Of a stretch of 64,000 nucleotides of DNA, positions 36,701 through 45,573 are shown one piece after another. Below the pieces are notes generated by a model. It saw only the letters and a program-made list of their open reading frames with translations. It had not been told where the DNA came from and did no database searches. Within the stretch, counting starts at the first letter, position 1. Every line of letters starts with the position of its first letter. Both the position numbers and the translations under genes were made by a program. Source of the DNA: Halopenitus persicus (GTDB lineage Archaea; Halobacteriota; Halobacteria; Halobacteriales; Haloferacaceae); contig NZ_FNPC01000009.1 of assembly GCF_900107205.1 (NCBI RefSeq), forward strand, positions 57,575-121,574, in the 5' to 3' direction.

Positions 36701-37255
36701 TCAGCCGAGGAGGTATCGCATCCACGGGTAGCGCTCGACCAGCGTCTCGCCGCCGAGGTCGTAGTTTTCGACGTATGCGTCGAGCCCGAGGATCCGGCCG
36801 GCGCCGAAGGCGGCGACCGAGAGGAACACGAGCATGTACGCGAAGTCGCCGTTGATGTAGCCGTGGGAGATCTCCCAGTTCCCGAGGTAGAACAGGAGCA
36901 TCATAAACGCCCCCCAGAAGGCGGCCAGCCGGGTCAGGAAGCCCACGATCAGGCCGAGCCCGATCAGGACCTCACCCCACGGGACGGCGACGTTCACGAA
37001 GTCAACGAACCACGGCGTGTTCCCCATGGCGACGAACAGGTCCGCGACCGGGCTCCCGTTCGACGGCGGCGCGTTCTGCAGGTAGCCGGCAGCGCTGAAG
37101 CTGCCGGAGAGCACCTTGTCGACGCCGCTCTGAAGGAACGCGAGCCCCATCATCAGTCGGAGCGCCAGGATGAACCAGACGCTCAGCGTGTGTAACTGCC
37201 CTTCGGCGGTGAATCCGCCGATCGTGCTTTCGAGCGTGACCTCTCGTGATACCAT
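36701..37255 (-). CDS. DoxX-family membrane protein
   Basis: 184 residues with four helices. The DoxX signature is seen in 'LALRLMMGLAFLQSGVDKVL' followed by 'PWGEVLIGLGLIVGFLTRLA' and 'WGAFMMLLFYLG'. DoxX-type proteins were first described as quinol oxidase subunits in archaea and are often linked to redox or sulfur metabolism. A periplasmic loop of about 35 residues (FSAAGYLQNAPPSNGSPVAD) lies between helices 1 and 2. It is transcribed alone or with the 110-residue gene 48 bases downstream. Confidence 0.85.
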   Translation of the reverse strand: MVSREVTLESTIGGFTAEGQLHTLSVWFILALRLMMGLAFLQSGVDKVLSGSFSAAGYLQNAPPSNGSPVADLFVAMGNTPWFVDFVNVAVPWGEVLIGLGLIVGFLTRLAAFWGAFMMLLFYLGNWEISHGYINGDFAYMLVFLSVAAFGAGRILGLDAYVENYDLGGETLVERYPWMRYLLG

Positions 37256-37382
37256 ATTTGAACGATGGCTCGAGGGTGACTTAAAAGCACTCGCCGATCA
37301 CGAGGAACGGAAAACCGTCATCGAGTATACGGTCTGCATATCGAACGGAAACCGATCACGCGTTGATGCGAGCGATCGTAAC

Positions 37383-37458
37383 CGATCGGGCGTCATCACG
37401 GCGATCGGGGGTCATCACGACGATCGAGCGTCATCACGGCGATCGGGCGTCATCACGG
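37383..37458. repeat. 19-base tandem repeat, four copies
   Basis: CGATCGGGCGTCATCACGG at 37383-37401 and 37440-37458 is identical. The two middle copies (37402-37420, 37421-37439) differ by two bases and one base. It lies in the 303-base gap between the DoxX gene and the aminotransferase stop, which otherwise holds no gene. Confidence 0.85.
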
Positions 37459-37558
37459 CGAGCGTGACGGTCATCGTGCGGTCGGCAACGGCCGACTGCG
37501 ATGTCCATCGGCGGCATCCGCAGCGCGGGTCGTCGCCGAAGCGCCGAGGCGTCCGCCC

Positions 37559-38728
37559 TCACCACCATCGGTTTTCGACGAGTCGGTCGATCGCCTCCCG
37601 GAGCGTCGGCTCGTTCCGGGAGAAGGTGAACCGGATCCAGTCGGCCTCGGCGTCGGGGTCGGTGTAGAAGCTGCCGCCGGGGACCGCCGCGACGCCGGCC
37701 TCGCGGATCAGGCGGTGACAGAACTCGACGTCGGATTCCCCGGTCGGATACCTGGCCATCACGTAGTAGGCGCCGTCGGGACGGACGGGATCGAGCCCGG
37801 CGCGCTCGAGGCCGTCACACAACAGGTCCCGGCGGCGTTCGTAGGAGTCGGAGAGATCGGTGTAGTAGTCGTCCGGGAGCGACAGCGCCTCGACGCCGGC
37901 GCGCTGGAAGGGAGTCGGCGCGCAGATGGTCGTGTAGTCGTGGACCTTCCGCAGCTCCGCGGAGAGATACTCGGGCGCAAGACAGAAGCCGACGCGCCAG
38001 CCCGTGACGCTGAACGTCTTCGACATTCCGGTGCAGACGACGGTGCGGTCCGCCAGGTCGCCGACCTCGACCGGACTGACGTAGTCGTCGGTGTAGACGA
38101 TGTGTTCGTAGATCTCGTCGGTGAGAACGATCAGGTCGTGCTCGAAGACGATCTCCTCGATCCGCTCGAGCTCGGTCCGGGAGAAGACCTTCCCCGTCGG
38201 GTTCATCGGAGTATTTAAAACGAGGACGGTCGCGCGCTCGGCGGCGGCCGCGAGCGCGTCGAAATCGACCGTGAGATCGTCGGTGATGTCGAGCGGGATC
38301 GCCTCGGCGCCGGCGAACTGGCTCGCCGGGATGTAACTCTCGTAGACCGGCTCGAAGTAGATCACGGCGTCGTCGCCGTCCACGAGCGAGAGGAGCGTCG
38401 ACATCAGCGCCTCGCTGGTTCCGGTGGTGATCGTCACCTCGGTTTCGGGGTCGTACCGGACGCCCTTCCAGTCGGCGTACCGCTCGGAGACGGTCTCGCG
38501 GAGTTCGGGAAGCCCCCACGTGATCGTGTACTGGCTGTCGGAGTCGACCGCCTCCCTCGCGGCGGCCTTGATCGCGGGCGGCGTCTCGTCCTCGTCGGGG
38601 ATGCCCTGCGAGAGGTTGATCGAGTCGTGGGCCAGCGCCTCGCGGGTCATCTCCCGGATCACGGATTCGGCGACCGCGTCGGTGCGGTCGGTCCCGACGT
38701 CGACGTCGGGCGTTCGCCGGTCGGTCAT
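37559..38728 (-). CDS. PLP-dependent class I/II aminotransferase
   Basis: 389 residues from ATG 38728 (MTDRRTPDVDVG); the open frame goes further upstream but that part is unlike aminotransferases. 'LSQGIPDEDETPPAIKAAAR' is the N-terminal substrate loop. 'TTGTSEALMSTLLSLV' precedes the cofactor pocket, and 'NTPMNPTGKVFS' is the conserved Asn-Pro-Thr-Gly loop. 'SKTFSVTGWRVGF' carries the PLP lysine, and 'WIRFTFSRNE' the substrate carboxylate Arg. It is an aspartate/aromatic/kynurenine-type aminotransferase; the amino donor cannot be fixed from sequence. Confidence 0.9.
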   Translation of the reverse strand: MTDRRTPDVDVGTDRTDAVAESVIREMTREALAHDSINLSQGIPDEDETPPAIKAAAREAVDSDSQYTITWGLPELRETVSERYADWKGVRYDPETEVTITTGTSEALMSTLLSLVDGDDAVIYFEPVYESYIPASQFAGAEAIPLDITDDLTVDFDALAAAAERATVLVLNTPMNPTGKVFSRTELERIEEIVFEHDLIVLTDEIYEHIVYTDDYVSPVEVGDLADRTVVCTGMSKTFSVTGWRVGFCLAPEYLSAELRKVHDYTTICAPTPFQRAGVEALSLPDDYYTDLSDSYERRRDLLCDGLERAGLDPVRPDGAYYVMARYPTGESDVEFCHRLIREAGVAAVPGGSFYTDPDAEADWIRFTFSRNEPTLREAIDRLVENRWW

Positions 38729-39080
38729 TCGGGGATCACCGCCCGAGCGAGGGCCCGAGCGAGGGTGCCGGAGCGGAGCGTGACCGGCCGACCCGTACTG
38801 GACTGGCCGATGACGGACTGTTCGACCGTCGATCCGGCAGCGACGGCGATCGCCGGCGGACCGAACGAACGGGATGGAGAGGTTCGTGACATCGTTGTGG
38901 ATCGGCTCGATCGGGCGGTCCCGACCGGCCGCGTGCGGTTTCGGATGCTCGGCGGGGACGGGCCAAAACGGTTGCGAGAGCCGACCGACGGGTGAATCGA
39001 CGGAACGATGGAGAACCGGCGGCTGGGGACGAGTCGCGTTCGGCGAAACGCTATTGCCCGCGGCGCGCATCTCGAGGGTA
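38729..39080. other. divergent promoter region, no gene
   Basis: 352 bases between the divergent aminotransferase and MOSC genes. A short imperfect repeat 'gcccgagcgagg' occurs twice near 38748-38766. High-GC open frames on both strands lack recognisable protein features. Nothing else is seen. Confidence 0.4.
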
Positions 39081-39860
39081 ATGGCACGGCTCGAACGGAT
39101 CCGGGTGTTTCCGGTGAAAGGGTTGGACGGGATCGACGTGGAGACCTCGGCGATCCGGGAGGGCGGAACGCTGGCGTACGACCGCGAGTTCGGGCTCGTC
39201 GGCGACGACGGCGAGGTCGTGAACGGAAAGGACTTCGAGCGGATACACGAGCTGCGGACCGACTTCGACCCCGACACGGGCGAGCTCCGCGTCGAGACGC
39301 CCGACGGGGACTCGCGGCGGTTCGCGCTCGACGAGGCCGGCGAGCGGTCGCGTGCCGGGGACTGGTTCAGCGATGTCTTCGACGCGGACTTGACCCTGGA
39401 ACGGAACTCGTCGGTCGGGTTCGTCGACCGGCCCGACATGGGACCGTCGGTCATCAGCACGGGGACGCTCGAAGCGGTCGCCTCGTGGTTCGACGACCTG
39501 ACCGTCGAGGGAGCCCGTCGCCGCCTGCGGGCGAACGTGGAGATATCCGGGGTCGAGCCCTTCTGGGAGGACCGGTTCGTCGGGGACGAGGCGCCCGCGT
39601 TCACGGTCGGCGACGTCCGGTTCGAGGGCGTCACCCCGTGTGCACGCTGCGTCGTTCCGAGCCGCGATCCGGACACCGGCGAGCCCCTTCCCGAGTTCCG
39701 CACGCGGTTCATCGAGAAGCGTCGCGAGACGTTTCCCGAGTGGGCGGACCCGGACGCGTTCGACCACCACTACACGCTGATGATCATCAGTCGGATCCCC
39801 GAGGCCGACCGCGGCGGATCGATCCGGGTCGGGGACGATGTGCGCGTCGTCGATCGGTGA
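39081..39860 (+). CDS. MOSC domain protein (MOCO sulfurase C-terminal type)
   Basis: 259 residues from ATG 39081 (MARLERIRVFPVKGLDGIDV). The N-terminal beta-barrel (MOSC_N) starts 'IRVFPVKGL'. The MOSC core contains 'FTVGDVRFEGVTPCARCVVP' with the conserved Cys of the mARC/YcbX group, and 'EFRTRFIEKRRETFPEWAD'. The family binds molybdenum cofactor or delivers sulfur to it. A Mo-cofactor protein (50259-50909) is present in this window, so a role in the same chemistry is plausible but not shown. Confidence 0.85.
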   Translation: MARLERIRVFPVKGLDGIDVETSAIREGGTLAYDREFGLVGDDGEVVNGKDFERIHELRTDFDPDTGELRVETPDGDSRRFALDEAGERSRAGDWFSDVFDADLTLERNSSVGFVDRPDMGPSVISTGTLEAVASWFDDLTVEGARRRLRANVEISGVEPFWEDRFVGDEAPAFTVGDVRFEGVTPCARCVVPSRDPDTGEPLPEFRTRFIEKRRETFPEWADPDAFDHHYTLMIISRIPEADRGGSIRVGDDVRVVDR

Positions 39861-40042
39861 CGATCGCTGCCCACAGAAGGAATATGTTACCGCCATCTCT
39901 GACGATTTAAATACAGCACATCGGCGTCCCCACGGCCTGATCGTCGCCAAAATGGCTTTTAAACCGCGGTTGGTTTCGTCAGTATAGCCGCGAGAATCGC
40001 CGGCGACGACGACCGAATCCGTGCGGCCCCCGAACCGGGGGT

Positions 40043-41062
40043 ATGCACGGAACGACGACGTCGACGCGGCGGGGGTTCCTCGCCGCCGCCGGCGGAGCAG
40101 CGACGGTCGGGCTCGCCGGCTGTCTCGGCGGGTCGGGGAGCGGTCTCGACGAGTTGACGGTCGCGCATATGCCGATCTACCCGGACCTCCAGTGGTACGT
40201 GATGGAGGGCGAGGGATACCTCGCGGACGTGGACGCCGAGATCGTGGGCCAGGAGTTCACCGACGGGCCGGCCATCATTCAGGCGCTCGGCGGGGGCGAC
40301 ATCGACGTCGCGATGTTCGGCATCGTCCCGTCGATCATCGCGATCGACCGGGGACTCCCGGTGAAGGTGACGGCCGCGAACATCCAGGAGATGCTGGGGA
40401 TCATGGCCGACGAGGAGTTCCAGTCGCTGTGGGACGAGCACGGCGCGGACGCCTTCGCCGTCTGGGAGGAGCGGACTGGCAGCCCCTTCGAGTTCGGCAC
40501 GTTCCCGCAGGGGTCGACGCCGGACGTCTTCCTGCGCTACTGGCTCTCGGACGGGCTCGGGCTCGATCCGGAGTCGGACGTGACGATCACCGAGATCAAC
40601 GGCGCGAACGCGGTCTGGCAGGCGATCGCCAACGGCGAGGTCGACGGCACCTCGATCATGGAGCCGGTGCCGACGATCGCGAGCGAGGAGGGCTCCGACG
40701 TCTCGCTTTTCAAGACCGCCGCCGAGATCATGCCCGGCCAGCCGGGCGCGGTCGTGACGATGACCGACGCGGTCCGGAACAGCGACCTGGCGGGACAGTT
40801 CCTCTCCGCGCACGTGCGGGCGACCGAGTTCATCCGGGAGAACCCCGACGAGACCGCCGTCCACGTCGAGGCGGGGATCGGAATGCCGGAGGACCGCGCG
40901 CGAACGGCGCTGGACTCGCCGCTGTCGAACTTCATCACCGACCCGCGCGAGATCGAGAGCGGAACCGAGGTGTTCGCGCGGTTCGCCGACGCGAACGGAC
41001 AGACCGACGAGCGGCGTACGACCGACGAGATATTCGACTACGGCGTCTACGAGGGACTGTAA
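40043..41062 (+). CDS. NitT/TauT-type ABC transporter substrate-binding lipoprotein
   Basis: 339 residues. Tat signal with twin Arg (TSTRRGFLAAAGGAATVG) and lipobox 'LAGC', so it is exported folded and lipid-anchored outside. The binding domain reads 'LTVAHMPIYPDLQWYVMEGE' and 'PAIIQALGGGDIDVAMFGIV', as in SsuA/TauA/NrtA-type periplasmic proteins that bind small anions or thiamine precursors. 'ANGEVDGTSIMEPVPTIA' contributes to the ligand cleft. It is the first gene of a three-gene importer and is followed by the permease 15 bases later. Nitrate, sulfonate or another small anion are candidates. Confidence 0.88.
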   Translation: MHGTTTSTRRGFLAAAGGAATVGLAGCLGGSGSGLDELTVAHMPIYPDLQWYVMEGEGYLADVDAEIVGQEFTDGPAIIQALGGGDIDVAMFGIVPSIIAIDRGLPVKVTAANIQEMLGIMADEEFQSLWDEHGADAFAVWEERTGSPFEFGTFPQGSTPDVFLRYWLSDGLGLDPESDVTITEINGANAVWQAIANGEVDGTSIMEPVPTIASEEGSDVSLFKTAAEIMPGQPGAVVTMTDAVRNSDLAGQFLSAHVRATEFIRENPDETAVHVEAGIGMPEDRARTALDSPLSNFITDPREIESGTEVFARFADANGQTDERRTTDEIFDYGVYEGL

Positions 41063-41077
41063 GGAGGGCTGACGGGG

Positions 41078-41953
41078 ATGGGTACCGACGACACGCCGGC
41101 GGTCGCCGGATCGGAGATCACGAGCGACCCGGACGCGTCGAATCCGGAGTCGGATCCGGAAACGATTCCGGGCTCGATCCGGGAGTCGATCGCGGAATCA
41201 GTCGCGTCGCGACGCGCGGGCTACGGTGCGGTCGGGCTCGCGGCGTTCGTCGCGATCTGGCACCTCGTTTCGCTGACGCAGCCGTCGTACGTCCTCCCCA
41301 CGCCGGCCGCGGTGGGTGCGACGTTCATCGAGGAGGCGGCGTCCGGCGGGCTCACGGTCGCGATCGGACAGAGCGTGCTCCACTGGATACCGGGCACCAT
41401 CGCCGGGACGACCCTCGGCGTGGCTGCCGGGGTGATCGCCGGCTGGAGTCGGACCGCCGACGACCTCACCTCCCCGGTGGTTCGGCTGCTGCGCCCGGTG
41501 CCGCCGCTGGCGCTCATCGGCTTCGCGATCGCCTGGTTCGGGATCAACCACGCCGGGGCGGCGTTCATCATCGCGATCGGCGCGTTCTGGATCAACTTCT
41601 ACGCGGCCTACGGCGGGGTCGAGGGCGTCTCCGAGGACTTGCTCGACGTCGGTCGGTCGCTCGGCATCTCCGGCGACCGCGAGCTCCTTCGGCATATCGT
41701 CATTCCCGCTGCCTCCCCCGAGATCCTCACCGGGATCCGCACCGGGATCGGCCGCTGCTGGATGCTCGTCGTCGCGGCCGAGATCTTCGGCGTTCCGGGA
41801 ATCGGTCGCCGGATCCTCCGCGCGTCGAACAACCTCCAGGTCGACGTGGTCATCGCCTACATCCTCGTGTTGAGTCTGCTGTTCCTGCTCGTCGATGCCA
41901 CTTTCCGGGCGGTACAACGTCGCCTTCTGGTCTGGCGGGGTGAGGCGCGATGA
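41078..41953 (+). CDS. NitT/TauT-type ABC transporter permease
   Basis: 291 residues. A 45-residue acidic extension precedes six helices. The EAA loop for contact with the ATPase reads 'EDLLDVGRSLGISGDRELLR' followed by 'IVIPAASPEILTGIRTGIG', the standard BPD_transp_1 arrangement of SsuC/TauC/NrtB permeases. 'VLPTPAAVGATFIEE' near residue 70 is also a family mark. It overlaps the ATPase gene by 4 bases. Confidence 0.9.
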   Translation: MGTDDTPAVAGSEITSDPDASNPESDPETIPGSIRESIAESVASRRAGYGAVGLAAFVAIWHLVSLTQPSYVLPTPAAVGATFIEEAASGGLTVAIGQSVLHWIPGTIAGTTLGVAAGVIAGWSRTADDLTSPVVRLLRPVPPLALIGFAIAWFGINHAGAAFIIAIGAFWINFYAAYGGVEGVSEDLLDVGRSLGISGDRELLRHIVIPAASPEILTGIRTGIGRCWMLVVAAEIFGVPGIGRRILRASNNLQVDVVIAYILVLSLLFLLVDATFRAVQRRLLVWRGEAR

Positions 41954-42828
41954 CCGGTTCGCCTTCCGACGAGGATTCGGGAACGCCGCTCGACGAGGAG
42001 TCCGTGGTACCGACCGGCGAGAAATCGGGCACCCCGCTCGACGAGGGATCGCTGACCGCGGACGCCGCGTCCGTACCGGGCGAGCCCCGCGTCGAGGCCC
42101 GCGGGCTGAGCAAACGCTATGACACGCCGAACGGAGTGGTGCGCGCGCTCGAGGACGTCTCCTTCGAGGTCGCCGACGGCGAGTTCGTCTGCGTCATCGG
42201 TCCCTCGGGGAGCGGCAAAACGACGCTGTTCCGGCTGATCGCCGGACTCGAGGCGCCGAGCGACGGGGCGGTGTACCTCGGCGGCGACCGGGTCACCGGC
42301 CCGGGCCCAGATATGGGGGTCGTCTTTCAGGAGTACCACCTGTTCCCGTGGCGGACCGTCGCCGGAAACGTCCGATTTGGGCTCGAACACGCGGACACGA
42401 GTGCGTCCGAGCGACGGGACCGCGTCCAGCGGATGATCGACCTCGTCGGGCTCTCCGGGTTCGAGGAGAGCTATCCGAAGGAGCTGAGCGGCGGGATGAA
42501 ACAGCGTGTTGCGCTCGCCCGCGCGCTCGCCGTCGATCCGGACCTCCTGTTGCTGGACGAGCCCTTCGGCGCGGTCGACGCGCAGACGAAGGAGATGCTC
42601 CAGCGCGAGCTGCTCGAGGTCTGGAGCGAGACCGGCAAGACGGCCCTGTTCATCACCCACGACGTCGCGGAGGCGGTCATCCTCGCCGACCGCGTGCTCG
42701 TGTTGGGCTCGGAGCCGGGACACCTCCAGGACGTCGTGCGGATCGACCTCGATCGGCCGCGCGACCGGGGCGACCCGGAGTTCGGCGAGTACGTCTCCCT
42801 GCTTCGGCACCGCATCGGCGCGGACTGA
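41950..42828 (+). CDS. NitT/TauT-type ABC transporter ATP-binding protein
   Basis: 292 residues. An N-terminal tail of about 50 residues contains imperfect repeats of 'EDSGTPLDEESVVPTGE' type. Walker A 'CVIGPSGSGKTTLFRLIAGL', Q-loop 'VVFQEYHLFPWRTVAGNVRF', signature 'LSGGMKQRVALARALAVDPD', Walker B 'LLLLDEPFGAVDAQTK' and H-loop 'LFITHDVAEAV' are intact. Closest to SsuB/TauB/NrtD. It ends the three-gene importer operon and is convergent with the histidine kinase, with 18 bases between the stops. Confidence 0.92.
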   Translation: MTGSPSDEDSGTPLDEESVVPTGEKSGTPLDEGSLTADAASVPGEPRVEARGLSKRYDTPNGVVRALEDVSFEVADGEFVCVIGPSGSGKTTLFRLIAGLEAPSDGAVYLGGDRVTGPGPDMGVVFQEYHLFPWRTVAGNVRFGLEHADTSASERRDRVQRMIDLVGLSGFEESYPKELSGGMKQRVALARALAVDPDLLLLDEPFGAVDAQTKEMLQRELLEVWSETGKTALFITHDVAEAVILADRVLVLGSEPGHLQDVVRIDLDRPRDRGDPEFGEYVSLLRHRIGAD

Positions 42829-42846
42829 GGCCGGTGCGCTTTCGAC

Positions 42847-45198
42847 TCACCCGTCGGTCCGGATCTCGAACCGGACGCCGTCGAGGGTCGTGGCGTCGTC
42901 GATCGTGATCGTCCATCCGTGGGCGTCGACGATCTGGTCGACGCTTGCCATCCCCATCCCGGTCCCGGTCGCGGTTTCCTTGGTCGTGAATCCGGGCTCG
43001 AAGACGTCGTCGCGCCGTTCGGGCGGGATCCCGGGACCGGAATCCTCGAGGAAGAATCCGCCGACGGCGGGGTCGGACTCCGAGAGCACGTCGTCGGGAG
43101 TGCCTGCCGGAGGGGCACCGTCCAGCGCGCCGATCCGGACGCGAACGTCCGGGCCGCCGTGTTCGACCGAGTTGCCGATCAGGTTCTGAAGGAGCCGGCG
43201 GATCGCGTTCTCGTCGCCCTCGACGGGCAACGGCGCGTCGACGACCGTGACGCGGTCGTCCTCGATCCGCTCGATCGACTCGATGACGGTCTCGACCAGC
43301 GTCGCGAGGTCGACCGTCCCGGTTTCGGAGACGACGTCACGGCTCCGGAGCACCGACACGAGGTCCTCGCGAAGCTCGTCGGCACGGTCGAGCGCACGCA
43401 TCGCGGCCTCGATGTGGTCCGCGTCGTCGGCCTCGAGCGCGAGCTCCAACCGTCCACGAACCGTTGCGAGCGGCGTTTGCAGGTCGTGGGAGACCACGCT
43501 GGCGAGTTCGTCGAACTGTTCCGCCTGGCGCTCGAGCCGGCGCTCGCGGTGCTTCCGCTCGGTGACGTCCCGGAACATCCAGAGCCGGCCGTAATGGGCC
43601 CCGTCGGCGCCGGTGACGGGGGTCGTGTAGCGATCGTAGACCCGGCCGTCGGCGAGTTCGACCTCGTCGCGGCTCGTCGTCTCCGGGTCGTCGTACAACC
43701 GGTCGACGAGGGATCGAAACGCCTCCGGGTCGGCGACCCGTCGCGCGACGTGGTCGAGCACGACGGCGTCGTCGCCCGCCTCCAGGACGTCGACCGGAAC
43801 GTCCCAGAGGTCGGCGAACCGCTCGTTGTACGAGACGATCCGGCGGTCGTCGTCGACGACGATCATCCCGTCGAGGATGGCGTCCTGCTGGGCGCGAAGC
43901 AGCGAGCGCTGGAACTCGAGCGTCGCTTGCTGCTCGCGACGGTCGCGGTTGCGGAGCGCCCGATGAACGATGTCGGCGACGTCCGTTGCGAACTGGATCT
44001 CGTCGTCGGTCCACTCCCGGGGGCCAGCGTGCTCCTCGTGGCAGACGACGCCGATCACCTCGCCCTCCGAGTGCAGGGTGGCATCCAGCAGCGCGGCGAC
44101 GTCGTTCGGCTCGAGGTAGTCGTCGGTCAGCCCGGCGGTTCGCGGGTCGGCTTGGACGTCCGTGACCGCGATCGCTCGGTTCTCCTCGATGGCGTCCACG
44201 TATGCCGGCTGCTCCTCGACGTCGAGATCCGGTCCGCTCTCGTGGGCGTCGGCCTCGCGGTCGTAGCGGTCGACGCAGGACAGCGTCGTTCCGTCCCCGT
44301 CGAACAGCCACACGTTCGCCGACGGCACGTCGAGCACCTCGGTCGCGGTCTCGGTTATCTCCCGGACCGCGCGGTCGAACGACCCCGAGATCACCGCCTC
44401 GTGGGTCAACAGCTCCAGGAGCGCGTCCCGTTGCCGCTTTTGACGGCGCCGGCGTCGTCGTTCCTCGGAGACGTCCTGAACCACGCAGACGTGGCCGCCG
44501 GTGTCGAGCTGTGCGAGCGAGAGCCGCTCGGGGATCGGCGTCCCATCGGCGTGTATCCCCCGGCTCTGTCCGGTCCAGCGGCCCTCCCGCTCGAGCTGGG
44601 GGAGGATCTCCTCGTTGAATCGTTCCGTTTCGTCCTCGGGATACAGCACCTCCCAGTGCTCGCCGACGAGATCGTCCGGTTCGTATCCGTAGAGGTTCGC
44701 GTACGCCTCGTTCAGGTAGACGTAGTGACCGTCCTCGTCGATGAGACCGATCGCCTGCGTGGCGGTTTCGAGGGCCCGGTAGACCCTGTTTCGCTCGGTC
44801 TCGTATCGGTACTGTTCGACGGCGTTGCCGATCCGGTTCGCGAGGAGTTCGTACTGTTCGGTGCCGCCCCGCTTCTGGAGGTAATCGGTCGCGCCGGCGG
44901 CGATCGCCTCGCTCGCGACCTCCTCGGAGCCCTTCCCGGTGAAGAGGATGAACGGAAGGGTCGGGTGCTCCTCGCGGACGTCCTCGAGAAACGAGATGCC
45001 GTTCATCCCGGGCATATCGTAGTCGCTCACGACGCAGTCGATCCGGTTCGTCTCGGCGTCCAACCGGTCGCGGCCGTCCGCGACGCTCGATTCGGTGACG
45101 ACCGTGATCCGGTCGTCCACTCGCTGGAGGAACGTGGCGACCAGCTCCCCGAACTCGGGCTGATCGTCGACGTGGAGGACCCGGATCCGTTCGGACAT
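42847..45198 (-). CDS. REC-PAS-GAF-PAS hybrid sensor histidine kinase
   Basis: 783 residues. The receiver domain (1-125) has its acidic pair in 'VLHVDDQPEFGE', phospho-acceptor Asp59 in 'CVVSDYDMPGMNG' and Lys in 'ILFTGKGS'. PAS 1 (about 140-250, 'GLIDEDGHYVYLNEAYANLY'), a GAF-type domain (about 280-430) and PAS 2 (about 445-555) follow. The HisKA box is 'ELASVVSHDLQTPLATVRGR' and the ATPase domain has the N box 'NLIGNSVEHGG', 'FFLEDSGPGIPPERRDDVFE' and the G2 box 'GTGMGMASVDQIV'. It is soluble, so it senses an internal signal. Haloarchaeal kinases often carry the receiver N-terminally like this. No dedicated output regulator is adjacent. Confidence 0.9.
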   Translation of the reverse strand: MSERIRVLHVDDQPEFGELVATFLQRVDDRITVVTESSVADGRDRLDAETNRIDCVVSDYDMPGMNGISFLEDVREEHPTLPFILFTGKGSEEVASEAIAAGATDYLQKRGGTEQYELLANRIGNAVEQYRYETERNRVYRALETATQAIGLIDEDGHYVYLNEAYANLYGYEPDDLVGEHWEVLYPEDETERFNEEILPQLEREGRWTGQSRGIHADGTPIPERLSLAQLDTGGHVCVVQDVSEERRRRRRQKRQRDALLELLTHEAVISGSFDRAVREITETATEVLDVPSANVWLFDGDGTTLSCVDRYDREADAHESGPDLDVEEQPAYVDAIEENRAIAVTDVQADPRTAGLTDDYLEPNDVAALLDATLHSEGEVIGVVCHEEHAGPREWTDDEIQFATDVADIVHRALRNRDRREQQATLEFQRSLLRAQQDAILDGMIVVDDDRRIVSYNERFADLWDVPVDVLEAGDDAVVLDHVARRVADPEAFRSLVDRLYDDPETTSRDEVELADGRVYDRYTTPVTGADGAHYGRLWMFRDVTERKHRERRLERQAEQFDELASVVSHDLQTPLATVRGRLELALEADDADHIEAAMRALDRADELREDLVSVLRSRDVVSETGTVDLATLVETVIESIERIEDDRVTVVDAPLPVEGDENAIRRLLQNLIGNSVEHGGPDVRVRIGALDGAPPAGTPDDVLSESDPAVGGFFLEDSGPGIPPERRDDVFEPGFTTKETATGTGMGMASVDQIVDAHGWTITIDDATTLDGVRFEIRTDG

Positions 45199-45258
45199 AC
45201 CCGTTTCGTTTATCGCACGGCGTAAAAAATCGGTCGGGTTCGCGAGCGGATCGGTCCG

Positions 45259-45468
45259 CTACCGCGTGTCGACCCCGAGGACGGCGTAGAGTCCGCAGGT
45301 CGAGAGGTAGCCGGTCGCCAGCAGAACGACCGCCGCGATCCCCGCCAGGAGCGCCAGCACGTCCGGCGCGGCGATTCGGTCCGCGAGGATGGCCAGCGAG
45401 ACGAGTCCAGCCACCGCACCGGCTCCGATGCGGACTGCCCGATCGATCTCGCCGACGTTTCGGTTCAT
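45259..45468 (-). CDS. DUF2892 (YgaP-type) small membrane protein
   Basis: 69 residues from ATG 45468 (MNRNVGEIDRAVRIGAGAVA). The opening and the two-helix hairpin (AGLVSLAILA and VLALLAGIAAVVLLATGYLS) with the final 'CGLYAVLGV' are the DUF2892 pattern. In other species this domain is fused to a rhodanese. It is divergent from the oxidase-like gene and shares with it the palindrome at 45521-45532. Confidence 0.85.
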   Translation of the reverse strand: MNRNVGEIDRAVRIGAGAVAGLVSLAILADRIAAPDVLALLAGIAAVVLLATGYLSTCGLYAVLGVDTR

Positions 45469-45520
45469 GCGTCCCGATACGTTCCATACCGTCTTGAGTG
45501 CTGTGTCCGGACAACGGACG

Positions 45521-45532
45521 CGAACATATTCG
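45521..45532. promoter_or_regulatory. CGAACATATTCG palindrome (NarO/DmsR-like box)
   Basis: A perfect-arm palindrome CGAA-CATA-TTCG placed between two divergent genes, 41 bases before the start at 45574 and 52 bases before the start at 45468. The same box recurs upstream of at least five other genes in this window. Confidence 0.65.
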
Positions 45533-45573
45533 CGAACAGCCGGAGGACGGACGACATCGTACCATCGATCGAT

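Noticed and set aside
35841..37195. Open frames crossing the tRNA fragment (178 and 386 codons)
   Set aside because: They pass through the tRNA relic and the DoxX gene antisense, with no recognisable domain.
39878..39892. A further NarO-like box upstream of the ABC importer
   Set aside because: GGAATATGTTAC lacks both outer arms and is 150 bases from the start; match too weak.
40021..41943. 640-codon open frame overlapping the ABC importer genes
   Set aside because: Composition (Arg/Gly-rich, no hydrophobic core) is that of an antisense or shifted frame in high-GC DNA; the importer genes in the other frame have clear motifs.
42919..45225. 768-codon plus-strand open frame opposite the histidine kinase
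   Set aside because: It mirrors the kinase gene and has no protein family motif; the minus-strand kinase shows complete REC/PAS/HisKA/ATPase motifs.
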